Position numbers and translations under genes: made by a program
Notes under the pieces: generated by a model
What the model saw: the letters and a program-made list of their open reading frames with translations, nothing else
The model's database searches: none
What the model was told of the DNA's origin: nothing
In this document: positions 6,158-14,404 of the stretch, piece after piece
Layout: the number at the start of each line of letters is the position of its first letter
Numbering within the stretch: the first letter of the stretch is position 1
Assembly: GCF_014199955.1 (NCBI RefSeq)
Contig: NZ_JACHOQ010000015.1
Span: 1 to 34,115 of the forward strand
Direction of reading: 5' to 3'
Length of the DNA: 34,115 bases
Source: Brevundimonas aurantiaca
GTDB taxonomy: Bacteria; Pseudomonadota; Alphaproteobacteria; Caulobacterales; Caulobacteraceae

Positions 6158-8188
6158 TCAGAAGGCGTAGGAGACGCCGATCCGCAGGTTGCGCCCAGGC
6201 AGGGGCGCGATGTCCTTCAGGAAGGAGGTATGCTCGCGCGCCTCCTCGTCCGTCAGATTGTGCGCCTCGGCGAAGACGGTGACGTCCTTGTCGGCGAACG
6301 GCCGAACCGCCCCGCGCAGATTGACCAGCGTATAGGCGTCGGTCGGCAGTTCGCCTTCCGCCAGCCTGTCCTGTTCGCCGACGTGGCGCACTTCGCCAGT
6401 CAGGTCCCAAAGCGTCGAGGTCCAGGCCAGACGGGCAGTCGCCGACCAGGGCGGAATGCGCGCGGCCGGACCCAGGTCCGTGTCGGCGCGGACATAGTCG
6501 GCCGCCCCCTCCAGCGACAGTTTGCGATCTCCGTCCTGCCACAGGGCGTAGGCGGCCTCGGCCTCGAAACCGTAGAAGTCGGCGTCGGTCTGGACGAAGC
6601 GATAGACGGGGAAGGTCTCGCCCTCGTCGGTGGTGAAGTCTGCGCCGGTGCGGCGTTCGTCGATGAAGCCGTCGTACCAGGCCTTGTAGAGGTGCAGATC
6701 CCCGGAGAACCGGTCACGGTCGAAGTGGACCGTGCCCTCCAGCGTGGTCACCTTCTCGGTGTCCAGGCCCAGGTCGCCGGTCTCATAGGCGGCGGTGGCG
6801 ACGTGGACGCCGTCGGCGAACAGTTCGACCTCGCTGGGCGCGCGTTCCGTCCGCGACAGGCTCAGCCCCAGGAACAGGCCGGCCTGGGGACGCAGGAAGG
6901 CGGCGCCGCTGGCGGACCAGTTGTCGAACTGACGCTCCACCTCGGCCGTCTCGCCCAGCGGAACGGCGCCCAGGGTGCGGCGGTCATAGCGCAGCCCGCC
7001 CTCGAAGCCGTAGCGGTCGCGGTCATAGCGCTGGACCGTGTACAGGCCCTGTTCCTCGATCTTGACGGTCGGGACGAAGGCCTCCTCGCCGATCGCCTCG
7101 AAATTGCGCTCCAGGGCCTGGACGCCGACGGCGCCGTTCCAGCCGTTCCGCTCGCGCTGGACCAGTTCGCCGCGGGTCTCCCAGCCGTCGGAGTTGAAGA
7201 CGGTGCCCGGCTCGCCCGGTCCTTCGAACTCGGTGTGGGTGTAGTCGGCGTGGCCGTAGGAGGCGCGGACCTTGGCGAAGGGGCCGGCGTCGAACCGGTA
7301 TTCGCCGCGGCCGTCCCAGCGCTCCTGCTCCAGATTGATGAAGACCTCCGGCTCGGCGACCGTGCCGTACTCGCTTTCGGTCTTCTTGTAGGACAGGCCG
7401 ACGAAGCCCTTGTCGGCGATATAGGAGCCGCCGACGCCCCAGGCGTTCAGCTCGGACCAGGAGTTCGGTTGCTTGTCGCCTTCGCCGCGCGGCTCGCCGT
7501 CGCTGTCGGCCAGAACCTGGGACCGGGCGGGGGAGGGGATGTCGTAGTCATCCGTCTTGCGGGTCACGCCGCTCAGGTTGAAGGCGAACCGGCCGGCGCC
7601 GACGGTGACATGGCCCGAGGCGCCCCGACCGTCGTCCACGCTGGAATATTGGGTCGAGACCCGGCCCTCGACCCCGCCTTCAGGCAGGGCTTCAGGGATG
7701 CGGTCGTCGATGATGTTGACCACCCCGCCGATGGCCGAGCCGCCATAGACCAGGGTGGCCGGGCCGCGCACGACCTCGATCCGATGGGCTTCGCCGGGAT
7801 CGGTGGCCACGGCGTGGTCCGGCGAAACGGAGCTGGCGTCGATCTGGCCCAGGCCGTTGGTCAGCACCTGGACGCGCGGGCCGGACAGGCCCCGGATCAC
7901 CGGGCGGCTGGCGCCGGGGGCGAAGTCGGTCGAGCGCACGCCTGGCAGGCCGTTGACCAGATCGCCCAGAGACGTCGCCGGGGCGATGGCCAGGGCCTGG
8001 TCGTCCAGCACGTCGGTGGCGATGGTGGTGGCGCGCTGGGTGACGCCATAGGGGGTGGCGGTGACGATGACGTCATCGACCTGGGCCGGACGGCCGGGGC
8101 CGGTCTGGGCCAGGGCGGCGGCGCCCAGGGCGCTCCAGGCGACGGCGGAAAGCAGAAGCGAGCGGGTGACGGTCTGACGCATGGACAT
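6158..8188 (-). CDS. znuD: TonB-dependent outer-membrane receptor, ZnuD-like (zinc)
   Basis: About 676 residues. A signal peptide (SLLLSAVAWSALGAAALAQ) is followed by the TonB box region DDVIVTATP (about residue 38). The plug domain contains LVNGLPGVRSTDFAPGASRP, VIRGLSGPRVQVL and VEVVRGP-type IEVVRGPATLVYGGSAIGGVVN. A beta-barrel follows and ends in SYAF with the terminal Phe needed for barrel assembly. The zinc role is inferred from context: the start lies 29 bases from a Zur-type palindrome and a divergent Fur-family gene with Zur-like cysteines. GTG (8191), ATG (8188) and ATG (8182) are all possible starts. sapC follows. Confidence 0.87.
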   Translation of the reverse strand: MSMRQTVTRSLLLSAVAWSALGAAALAQTGPGRPAQVDDVIVTATPYGVTQRATTIATDVLDDQALAIAPATSLGDLVNGLPGVRSTDFAPGASRPVIRGLSGPRVQVLTNGLGQIDASSVSPDHAVATDPGEAHRIEVVRGPATLVYGGSAIGGVVNIIDDRIPEALPEGGVEGRVSTQYSSVDDGRGASGHVTVGAGRFAFNLSGVTRKTDDYDIPSPARSQVLADSDGEPRGEGDKQPNSWSELNAWGVGGSYIADKGFVGLSYKKTESEYGTVAEPEVFINLEQERWDGRGEYRFDAGPFAKVRASYGHADYTHTEFEGPGEPGTVFNSDGWETRGELVQRERNGWNGAVGVQALERNFEAIGEEAFVPTVKIEEQGLYTVQRYDRDRYGFEGGLRYDRRTLGAVPLGETAEVERQFDNWSASGAAFLRPQAGLFLGLSLSRTERAPSEVELFADGVHVATAAYETGDLGLDTEKVTTLEGTVHFDRDRFSGDLHLYKAWYDGFIDERRTGADFTTDEGETFPVYRFVQTDADFYGFEAEAAYALWQDGDRKLSLEGAADYVRADTDLGPAARIPPWSATARLAWTSTLWDLTGEVRHVGEQDRLAEGELPTDAYTLVNLRGAVRPFADKDVTVFAEAHNLTDEEAREHTSFLKDIAPLPGRNLRIGVSYAF

Positions 8189-8216
8189 CACTGGGGTTCA
8201 GGAGAGGAAGCGTTTC

Positions 8217-8231
8217 TGTTATGAGATAACA
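8217..8231. promoter_or_regulatory. Putative Zur operator
   Basis: TGTTATGAGATAACA is a six-base inverted repeat with a three-base centre, and is strikingly AT-rich for this DNA. It resembles the alphaproteobacterial Zur box, TG(A/T)TATNNNATAACA. It lies 29-43 bases upstream of the receptor start and 60 bases upstream of zur, so it could control both. Confidence 0.75.
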
Positions 8232-8290
8232 TCACGGACTGCAAGCCGTGTTCTGTTGCGGCCGGGCTTATCAAGGATTAGCTGTGGCTC

Positions 8291-8782
8291 ATGAACGCCG
8301 TCTGCGACCATGATCATCTTCATTCCGGCCTTGACGGCGCACGCCTGGACCGCGCCCTGTCCGAGGCGGAGGCGCGGGTGGTCTCGGCCGGCGAGCGCAT
8401 GACCCCGCCGCGCCGCCGGGTGCTGTCGCTGCTGCTCGAGAGCGGCGAGCCGGTGAAGGCCTATGATCTGATCGCCCGGTTCGGCGAGGACGGACAGGCC
8501 GCCAAGCCGCCCACCGTCTATCGCGCGCTCGAATTCCTGGAACGCCACGGCATGGCCCATCGGATCGCTTCGATCAGCGCCTATGTCGCCTGCGCCGGCC
8601 AGGAGGTCGGGGGCAGCCATGCGGCCGCCTTTCTGATCTGCGACTGCTGCGGGGTGACGCGCGAGATCGACGGGCCGGGCCAGGACGTCATCGCCGCCGC
8701 CGGCGCCGCCGCCGGCTATGCGATCGCCCGCACCACGATCGAGGCGCACGGCCTGTGCGCCGCCTGCCGGGATGCGGCCTGA
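8291..8782 (+). CDS. zur: Fur-family zinc uptake regulator Zur
   Basis: 163 residues. The winged helix-turn-helix spans about 35-95, with recognition-helix region KPPTVYRALEFLERHG (72-87). Two CxxC pairs, C117/C120 and C156/C159, form the structural zinc site, and the N-terminal CDHDHLH could bind metal too. The long PTVYRAL helix and the CxxC pairs are typical of Zur and of Fur-family members generally. The divergent ZnuD-like receptor and the operator between them favour Zur. Zur with bound zinc represses uptake genes. A hydrolase gene follows after two bases. Confidence 0.88.
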   Translation: MNAVCDHDHLHSGLDGARLDRALSEAEARVVSAGERMTPPRRRVLSLLLESGEPVKAYDLIARFGEDGQAAKPPTVYRALEFLERHGMAHRIASISAYVACAGQEVGGSHAAAFLICDCCGVTREIDGPGQDVIAAAGAAAGYAIARTTIEAHGLCAACRDAA

Positions 8783-8784
8783 TC

Positions 8785-9675
8785 ATGGATGCGGCCCTGA
8801 TGTCGCCGCCGCGCCGGCTCAGCGTCCCGATCGACAATCGATGGGGCGGGGGGCGGATGTCGGTCCTGGACTTCGGGGATCCGAAGCGTCCGGTCGATCT
8901 GATCTTCTCCCACGCCAACGGTTTCAACGCCGGCGCCTATCGCAGCCTGTTGTCGCCCCTGTCGACGTCGCTGCGGATCTGGGCCCCGGACCTTCGCGGC
9001 CATGGGGCCTCTGACCTGCCGGTGTTCGCCCGGCCCAAGACCAGCTGGCGGGATCACCGCGACGATCTTCTGGCCCTGATGGAGACGATCGAGGGTCCGC
9101 CGCCGGTCCTGGCGGGCCATTCCATGGGCGGGACCGCCTCCCTGCTGGCGGCGGCGGAGCGGCCGGACCGGGTCGCCAGCCTGGTTCTGCTGGACGCAGT
9201 GATCTGGCGGCGGTCCGCCATGCTGGTGTTCAACCTGCCCTTCGCCCACCGGTTTCTGTCCCGCATTCCGATCGCACGCGCCACGCTTCGCCGCCGCGCC
9301 CTGTTCGCCAGCCGCGAGGAGGCCATGGCCGCCTACCGCGGTCGGGGGGCGTTCAAGGGCTGGCCCGACATGGTGCTGGCCGACTATCTGGCCGAAGGTC
9401 TGGTGGAAGGCCCCGACGGCTTCACCCTGGCCGCCACCCCGGCCTGGGAGGCGGCCAACTACGCCGCCCAGGCGCACGATCCCTGGCGGGCGCTTCGCCT
9501 CTATTGCGGTCCAATCCGCATTCTAAAGGCGGAACACGGCGCCTTGACCCACGTGCCCTCGTCGCCGCGCGGCCTGCCGCACGTCTCGGTCGAGGTGGTG
9601 CGCGGCGGCGGTCACATGTTCCCCATGACCCACGCCGACGTGACGCGCGAGGCCCTGTTCGAAGCCGCCGTCTGA
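8785..9675 (+). CDS. Alpha/beta hydrolase
   Basis: 296 residues from the ATG at 8785, two bases after the zur stop; ATGs at 8755 and 8800 are alternatives. The fold shows FSHANGFNAGAY (oxyanion loop region), PDLRGHGAS, the nucleophile elbow AGHSMGGTAS (serine in GHSMGG), and a C-terminal histidine in GGGHMFPMTH. It is a serine hydrolase or esterase of unknown substrate. Its tight spacing behind zur suggests co-transcription, but nothing ties it to zinc. Confidence 0.85.
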   Translation: MDAALMSPPRRLSVPIDNRWGGGRMSVLDFGDPKRPVDLIFSHANGFNAGAYRSLLSPLSTSLRIWAPDLRGHGASDLPVFARPKTSWRDHRDDLLALMETIEGPPPVLAGHSMGGTASLLAAAERPDRVASLVLLDAVIWRRSAMLVFNLPFAHRFLSRIPIARATLRRRALFASREEAMAAYRGRGAFKGWPDMVLADYLAEGLVEGPDGFTLAATPAWEAANYAAQAHDPWRALRLYCGPIRILKAEHGALTHVPSSPRGLPHVSVEVVRGGGHMFPMTHADVTREALFEAAV

Positions 9676-9727
9676 GGTCGGACGAATAATCGGGGGACAG
9701 GGCGGTCGCCCCCATGATAAGGCCGCC

Positions 9728-10426
9728 TTGAGCATAACCCCCGAGACGCCTCGCTTGCCCTTCTTTCACGCCGGTCCCGCGCCCCAAGGCGCCGGCCCCC
9801 GACCGGGGGCCCTTCGCGACGGGCTGATCCTGACGCCGGGGATGAAGGTCGGCCTGTTCGGCGGATCGTTCAATCCGGCCCATGAAGGCCACGCCCATGT
9901 GGCCGAGACGGCCATGCGGCGGCTGGGCCTGGATCGGGTGGTCTGGCTGGTCTCGCCCCAGAACCCGTTGAAGGACGCCCGCGACAGCGCCCCCCTGGCC
10001 GAACGGATGGCCTCGGCCCAGGCCCAGGCCAGGGTTGGCGGCCCGTCCATGATCGTCTCGGATTTCGAAAGCCGGGCCGGGGTGGTCTGGACGGTCGAGA
10101 CCCTGCGCCTGCTGGTCGCCCGCCATCCGGGCGTCCATTTCGTCTGGGTCATGGGATCGGACAATCTGGCCGGCTTCCATCGCTGGCGGGGCTGGACCGA
10201 CATCATGCGGCTGATGCCCGTGGCGGTGATCGCCCGGCCGGGATCGCAGCTGGACAGCCGCACGGCGCCGGCGGCCGCCCGCTTCGCCGCCTTCCGCATT
10301 CCGGCCGAACAGGCGGGCCTTCTGCCGACCCTGGCGGCCCCGGCCTGGACGTATCTGACGGCGCCTTTGAATCCCCTGTCGTCGACCGCCATCCGGGCCT
10401 CGAAGAGGCCGGACGCGGGGTCGTGA
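9728..10426 (+). CDS. nadD: Nicotinate-nucleotide adenylyltransferase NadD
   Basis: Converts nicotinate mononucleotide and ATP to deamido-NAD. The nucleotidyltransferase motif GLFGGSFNPAHEGH is clear, followed by VVWLVSPQNPLK and, near the C-terminus, the STAIR motif SSTAIRAS. The frame can start at TTG 9728 (232 residues, with a proline-rich leader ending GLILTPG) or at ATG 9842 (MKVGLFGG, 194 residues). The longer form is kept because similar leaders are common in alphaproteobacterial NadD, but the start is unsure. rsfS and rlmH follow, the usual neighbourhood. Confidence 0.9.
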   Translation: MSITPETPRLPFFHAGPAPQGAGPRPGALRDGLILTPGMKVGLFGGSFNPAHEGHAHVAETAMRRLGLDRVVWLVSPQNPLKDARDSAPLAERMASAQAQARVGGPSMIVSDFESRAGVVWTVETLRLLVARHPGVHFVWVMGSDNLAGFHRWRGWTDIMRLMPVAVIARPGSQLDSRTAPAAARFAAFRIPAEQAGLLPTLAAPAWTYLTAPLNPLSSTAIRASKRPDAGS

Positions 10427-10559
10427 TCTCGGCGCCGGTTCACGTTCGCGCCCATCCGTGCTAAGGGGCTGCTTTAGTCAATGCTCTTGGAGCCCTCCGC
10501 TGACCCCCTCGCCCGCGTATGACGCGCAAGACGCCGCCGTTTCGAACACGGCGCACGAG

Positions 10560-10985
10560 ATGGACCCTATCGAACCTCTCCATTCCGAAGACGGATCTGA
10601 AACGACCGCCGCATTCGGGGATTCCGTCCCCCGCCCGGTCGGATCGACTCCGCTTGAAGAAGCCCTGCTGAGCCGCCTCGACGAGGACAAGGCTCAGGAC
10701 ATGGTCCTGATCGACCTGAAGGGCAAAAGCGCCATGGCCGACACCATGATCGTCGCCTCCGGCCGCTCGCACCGCCACGTCGGCGCCATCGCCGACCACC
10801 TGCTGCGCACCCTGAAGGACCAGGGCCTGGGCAAGGCCAAGGTCGAGGGCCTGCCGCACTGCGACTGGGTCCTGATCGACGCGGGGGATGTGATCGTCCA
10901 CCTGTTCCGTCCGGAAGTGCGGACCTTCTACAATATCGAGAAGATCTGGGCCGTGGACTCGGCCCACCGCATGGTCCGCGACTAG
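10560..10985 (+). CDS. rsfS: Ribosome silencing factor RsfS
   Basis: 141 residues from the ATG at 10560; an open frame runs back to a GTG at 10458. The RsfS/Iojap domain is complete: DMVLIDLKGKSAMADTMIVA, GRSHRHVGAIADHLL, GLPHCDWVLIDAGDVIVHLF and the closing RTFYNIEKIW. RsfS binds uL14 on the large subunit and blocks subunit joining when nutrients fall. It sits between nadD and rlmH with a three-base gap to rlmH. Confidence 0.93.
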   Translation: MDPIEPLHSEDGSETTAAFGDSVPRPVGSTPLEEALLSRLDEDKAQDMVLIDLKGKSAMADTMIVASGRSHRHVGAIADHLLRTLKDQGLGKAKVEGLPHCDWVLIDAGDVIVHLFRPEVRTFYNIEKIWAVDSAHRMVRD

Positions 10986-10988
10986 AGA

Positions 10989-11453
10989 ATGAAGCTGAGC
11001 ATCGTCGCCATCGGCCGACCGGGCCGGGGGCCTGAGGCGACGCTCGCCGACGACTACGCCCGGCGCGCCACCCTTGCGGGACGCGCGCTGGGCCTCGGTC
11101 CCCTCGAACTGATCGATCTGGAAGCCCGTAAACCCGGCAAGGCGCCGGAGGCCGAGTTGATCCTTGCGGCCGCCGAGGGCGCGCACCTGATCGCCTGCGA
11201 CGAACGGGGCAAGACCTATTCCTCGCGCGCCTTCGCCGACCACGTCGCCAAGCTGCGCGACCAGGGCGAACGCCGTCTGGTCTTCGCCATCGGCGGGGCG
11301 GACGGGCTGGACGAAAGCGTGCGCGCCGCCGCCGCCTCGACCCTGGCCTTCGGTCCCCAGACCTGGCCCCACGCCCTGGCCCGCGCCATGTTGGCCGAAC
11401 AGCTCTATCGGGCCGTGACCATCCTGGCCGGATCGCCTTATCATCGCGACTGA
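10989..11453 (+). CDS. rlmH: 23S rRNA pseudouridine1915 methyltransferase RlmH
   Basis: 154 residues, the usual SPOUT methyltransferase size. It opens MKLSIVAIGRPGRGPE, has the knot region LIACDERGKTYSS and LVFAIGGADGLDESV (SAM-binding glycine loop), and ends YRAVTILAGSPYHRD, the nearly invariant RlmH C-terminus. It methylates m3-Psi1915 in helix 69 of 23S rRNA. It is tightly packed between rsfS and the EnvC-like gene. Confidence 0.95.
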   Translation: MKLSIVAIGRPGRGPEATLADDYARRATLAGRALGLGPLELIDLEARKPGKAPEAELILAAAEGAHLIACDERGKTYSSRAFADHVAKLRDQGERRLVFAIGGADGLDESVRAAAASTLAFGPQTWPHALARAMLAEQLYRAVTILAGSPYHRD

Positions 11454-11454
11454 C

Positions 11455-12543
11455 ATGGGCCGCGCCTCAGCACTCTCTCTCGCCCTGATGACGGGCCTGG
11501 TCCTCGCCGCCCCGGCGGCGGGGCGCCAAGCGTCCGAGAGCGAGCTGGCGCGGATCCAGGCCGACTATCGCGACGAGGCCGTGCGGGCGCGGCGCCTGCG
11601 CGCCGACGCCGAGGCCGCCAAGGCCGAACTGGCCCAGCTGGAGCGTCGGCTCGCCGCCCTGCGCGCCGACGAACGAACCGACGACCGCCAGATCGAGGAC
11701 CAGAGGGCCCGGCTGAAGCAGCTGAGCGAACGGGAGGCGGACCTGGTCACGGACCTGGCCCGCGAGCGCGGCGCCCAGGGGCGTCTGCTCAGCGCGCTTC
11801 AGATGATGAGCCGCCGCCCGCCGCCGCCGCTTCTGGTTCCCGCCGACAAGGCGATCGACACGGTGCGCGCCTCCATCCTGTTGAAGGCCATGACGCCCGA
11901 GCTGGAGCGCCGCGCCAAGGCCCTGGCCGAGCGTCAGGCCGAGATCATGCGCATTCGCCGCCTGGCGGTCCTGTCCTCGGAACGGCTCTTGACCACCGAA
12001 AGCGCCCAGGGCGATCGCCGCGCCCAGATCGAGGGGCTGACCGCGCGCAAGACCGCCCTCACCGCCGTGCTGAACGCCGAGGCGCGCAGCGCCGAACGGG
12101 CGGCGCGGGCGCTGGAGGCTCGAATCCGCGACCTGGGCGGCGCCGTTCCCTCCGCCCAGGAGGCCGAGGCCGCCGAGGCCGAGACCGCGCGCCTGCCGGC
12201 CGGCCGCAACCGGCTCAGTCCGCCCGTGCGCGGCGCGCCGACCCAGACCTGGGGGGCGGGAACCTCGGGCTGGCGCTGGCGCGCCGACCGCGCCCCCGTC
12301 GCCGCCCCGGCTGACGCCAAGGTGGCCTACGCCGGTCCCCTGACGGGCTGGGGCCAGGTGGTGATTCTTGATCTCGGCCCCGGCTGGCGGGCGGTGATCG
12401 CCGGGCTGGAGCAGTTGGACGTCCAGGCGGACGCCCGGGTCTCCGACGGCCAGACCCTGGGCCGCAGCGGGCCGGACGGCGACGTCTATTTCGAACTGCG
12501 CCGGGACGAGCGCCCGATCGACCCCGGTCCCTGGCTGCGATGA
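11455..12543 (+). CDS. EnvC-like murein hydrolase activator (degenerate LytM domain)
   Basis: 362 residues. A signal peptide (LSLALMTGLVLAAPAAG) leads into a long coiled coil (about residues 25-220; many Arg/Glu/Ala heptads) and a C-terminal LytM/M23-like domain (about 255-362). In active M23 enzymes the domain carries an H-x-H zinc motif near the end; here the equivalent stretch reads GDVYFELR, and the earlier histidine is also absent. The domain is therefore expected to be non-catalytic and to activate amidases, as EnvC does. It starts one base after the rlmH stop and precedes ctpA, a common envelope-gene pairing. Confidence 0.85.
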   Translation: MGRASALSLALMTGLVLAAPAAGRQASESELARIQADYRDEAVRARRLRADAEAAKAELAQLERRLAALRADERTDDRQIEDQRARLKQLSEREADLVTDLARERGAQGRLLSALQMMSRRPPPPLLVPADKAIDTVRASILLKAMTPELERRAKALAERQAEIMRIRRLAVLSSERLLTTESAQGDRRAQIEGLTARKTALTAVLNAEARSAERAARALEARIRDLGGAVPSAQEAEAAEAETARLPAGRNRLSPPVRGAPTQTWGAGTSGWRWRADRAPVAAPADAKVAYAGPLTGWGQVVILDLGPGWRAVIAGLEQLDVQADARVSDGQTLGRSGPDGDVYFELRRDERPIDPGPWLR

Positions 12544-12700
12544 GCGGCCGGATGCGCCCTCGGGCGACGATTGGCCTTGCTTTCCCGCCGGACGCTGATT
12601 TTATCGGACCGACGCCGCTCAGCCACGATTTCGTCGTGTCTGTGCGGCCCTACCCTCCCAACGGGCGCCTTCCATGATCGGCCCGACCGAAAGAGACCGA

Positions 12701-14071
12701 ATGCGTAAACTGCTCCTCGTCGGCTGCGCCGCCCTGGTTCTCGGCGGCTCGGCCGCCGTCGCCACCAGCCAGACGCCCCGCAACGAAACCTTCCGCATGC
12801 TGGAGCTGTTCGGCGACGTGGTCGGCATCGTCGAGCAGGCCTATGTGGTCCCGGTCGACAACAAGAAGCTGATCGAGGCCGCCCTCGCCGGCATGATGAC
12901 GGCGCTGGATCCCCACTCCAACTATCTGCCGCCGTCCAACTATGACGAACTGCGCGAGCGGACCGAGGGCCAGTATTCGGGCGTCGGCCTGACCATCACC
13001 TCCGAAGGCGGCCTGGTGAAGGTCATCTCCCCGATGGACGAAAGCCCCGCCGCCAAGGCCGGGGTTCAGGCCGGCGACGTCATCAGCGCCATCGAAGGTC
13101 AGAACGCGGCGGGCCTGACCGTCAGCCAGGTGTCGGAAAAGCTGCGCGGCGCGGCCGGCACCAGCGTGCGCGTCACCTTCCTGCGCGACGGGGAGGAGCC
13201 GCGCGAGGTGACCCTGACCCGCGAGATCATCAAGGTCCAGTCGGTCACTGGCCGGGTCGAGGGCGATTTCGGCTATCTGCGCGTCTCGACCTTCAATGAG
13301 AACACCGGCCGCGAACTGTCCGAGGCCATCGCCAAGATCAAGGCTCAGAAGCCGGGTGTGAAGGGCTATGTCCTGGACCTGCGCAACAACGGCGGCGGCC
13401 TGCTGAACGCGGCCATCGACGTGTCCGACGCCTTCCTGGAGCGCGGCGAGATCGTCAGCCAGCGCGGCAGGAAGCCCGAGCAGATTCAGCGCTATTCCGC
13501 CAAGCCCGGCGACCTGACCGGCGGCCTGCCTCTGGTGGTCCTGGTCAACTACGGCTCGGCCTCCGCCTCCGAAATCGTCGCCGGCGCCCTGAAGGACCAC
13601 GAGCGGGCGACCATCGTCGGCCTGACCAGCTTCGGCAAGGGCTCGGTCCAGACGGTGATCCCGCTGCGTCAGGGGCGCGACGGCGCCCTGTCGATCACCA
13701 CGGCCCGCTACTACACGCCCTCGGGCGCCTCGATCCAGAAGATCGGCATCGAGCCGGACCTGGAGGTCGCCCGGTCCGAGGCCGAGGCCCGGATCGTCTC
13801 GCGCTCCAGCTTCATCTATTCCGAGGCCGCCTACGCCACGGCCCTGGACTCCTCCATCGGCGCCGAGCGCAAGGGGCCGCACACCCCGCGTGAAGCCCCG
13901 GGCGAGGCCTATGACAAGGAAAAAGACTACCAGCTGCAACGCGCCCTGGACGTCCTGCGCGCCGGCGGCGACCTGTCCAAACTGTCGGCCCCGCCGGAGG
14001 GGATTGTGGTGACCGAGCCGGGTTCGGAACCGAAGGCGGACGAGGGGTCGGAAGAGACGCCTGAGGACTGA
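12701..14071 (+). CDS. ctpA: Carboxy-terminal processing protease CtpA (S41)
   Basis: 456 residues from the ATG at 12701; an upstream ATG at 12674 would spoil the signal peptide MRKLLLVGCAALVLGG. A PDZ domain (about 85-165; YSGVGLTITSEGGLVKV, AGVQAGDVISAIEG) is followed by the S41 core. The catalytic serine is probably S288 in NYGSASASEIVAGAL and the lysine K313 in SFGKGSVQ, 25 residues apart as in Prc and CtpB. A charged tail of about 60 residues closes the protein. It acts in the periplasm, cleaving C-termini of envelope proteins. Confidence 0.94.
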   Translation: MRKLLLVGCAALVLGGSAAVATSQTPRNETFRMLELFGDVVGIVEQAYVVPVDNKKLIEAALAGMMTALDPHSNYLPPSNYDELRERTEGQYSGVGLTITSEGGLVKVISPMDESPAAKAGVQAGDVISAIEGQNAAGLTVSQVSEKLRGAAGTSVRVTFLRDGEEPREVTLTREIIKVQSVTGRVEGDFGYLRVSTFNENTGRELSEAIAKIKAQKPGVKGYVLDLRNNGGGLLNAAIDVSDAFLERGEIVSQRGRKPEQIQRYSAKPGDLTGGLPLVVLVNYGSASASEIVAGALKDHERATIVGLTSFGKGSVQTVIPLRQGRDGALSITTARYYTPSGASIQKIGIEPDLEVARSEAEARIVSRSSFIYSEAAYATALDSSIGAERKGPHTPREAPGEAYDKEKDYQLQRALDVLRAGGDLSKLSAPPEGIVVTEPGSEPKADEGSEETPED

Positions 14072-14085
14072 TGTCTAGTCTTCTC

Positions 14086-14193
14086 CGTCATCCTCGGGCT
14101 TGACCCGAGGATCGGGCGAGGAGCGAGACGTGCGCCTGACGTCCGCGCAGAGCGGCGGCGCATTCGATCCTCGGGTCAAGCCCGAGGATGACG
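14086..14193. repeat. Inverted repeat of REP type downstream of ctpA
   Basis: A 28-base arm at 14086-14113 is the reverse complement of 14166-14193. Each arm is itself a hairpin (CCTCGGG-CTTGA-CCCGAGG), and the 52 bases between are GC-rich. It could act as a ctpA terminator or mRNA stabiliser. Together with the ffh leader it fills the 333-base gap before ffh; no ORF of merit lies there. Confidence 0.8.
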
Positions 14194-14293
14194 CAAAGCG
14201 GGCGGGGACGTGACTCGCATCGGTTGCCTTTCCCCCCGTTTTCCTTCATAAGCCGCCGCTTCCGACGCAAGTGAACCTCGCGTCTCCACCCAC

Positions 14294-14362
14294 ACGACCC
14301 CCGCTCCGTCGGGACGAGGTGGGCGAGAACCCTCCGCCGACGTGATCGTCGCCGGGGGTCGT
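14294..14362 (+). other. Long structured hairpin in the ffh leader
   Basis: ACGACCCCCG (14294-14303) pairs perfectly with CGGGGGTCGT (14353-14362), and an inner GTCGG/CCGAC pair can form. It ends 42 bases before the ffh ATG and lacks a T tract, so it looks like a leader structure rather than a terminator. The conserved SRP RNA motif is absent, so it is not 4.5S RNA. Confidence 0.5.
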
Positions 14363-14404
14363 TGTCGTATGGAGCCGTTTCACCTGCGCCACATGAGGTA
14401 GTGA

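Noticed and set aside
6230..8224. Plus-strand open frame opposite the TonB receptor
   Set aside because: The minus strand encodes a complete receptor with signal peptide, plug and terminal Phe; the plus frame is its shadow.
14240..14404. SRP 4.5S RNA next to ffh
   Set aside because: The conserved GGAAGCAGCC-type apical motif is absent on both strands.
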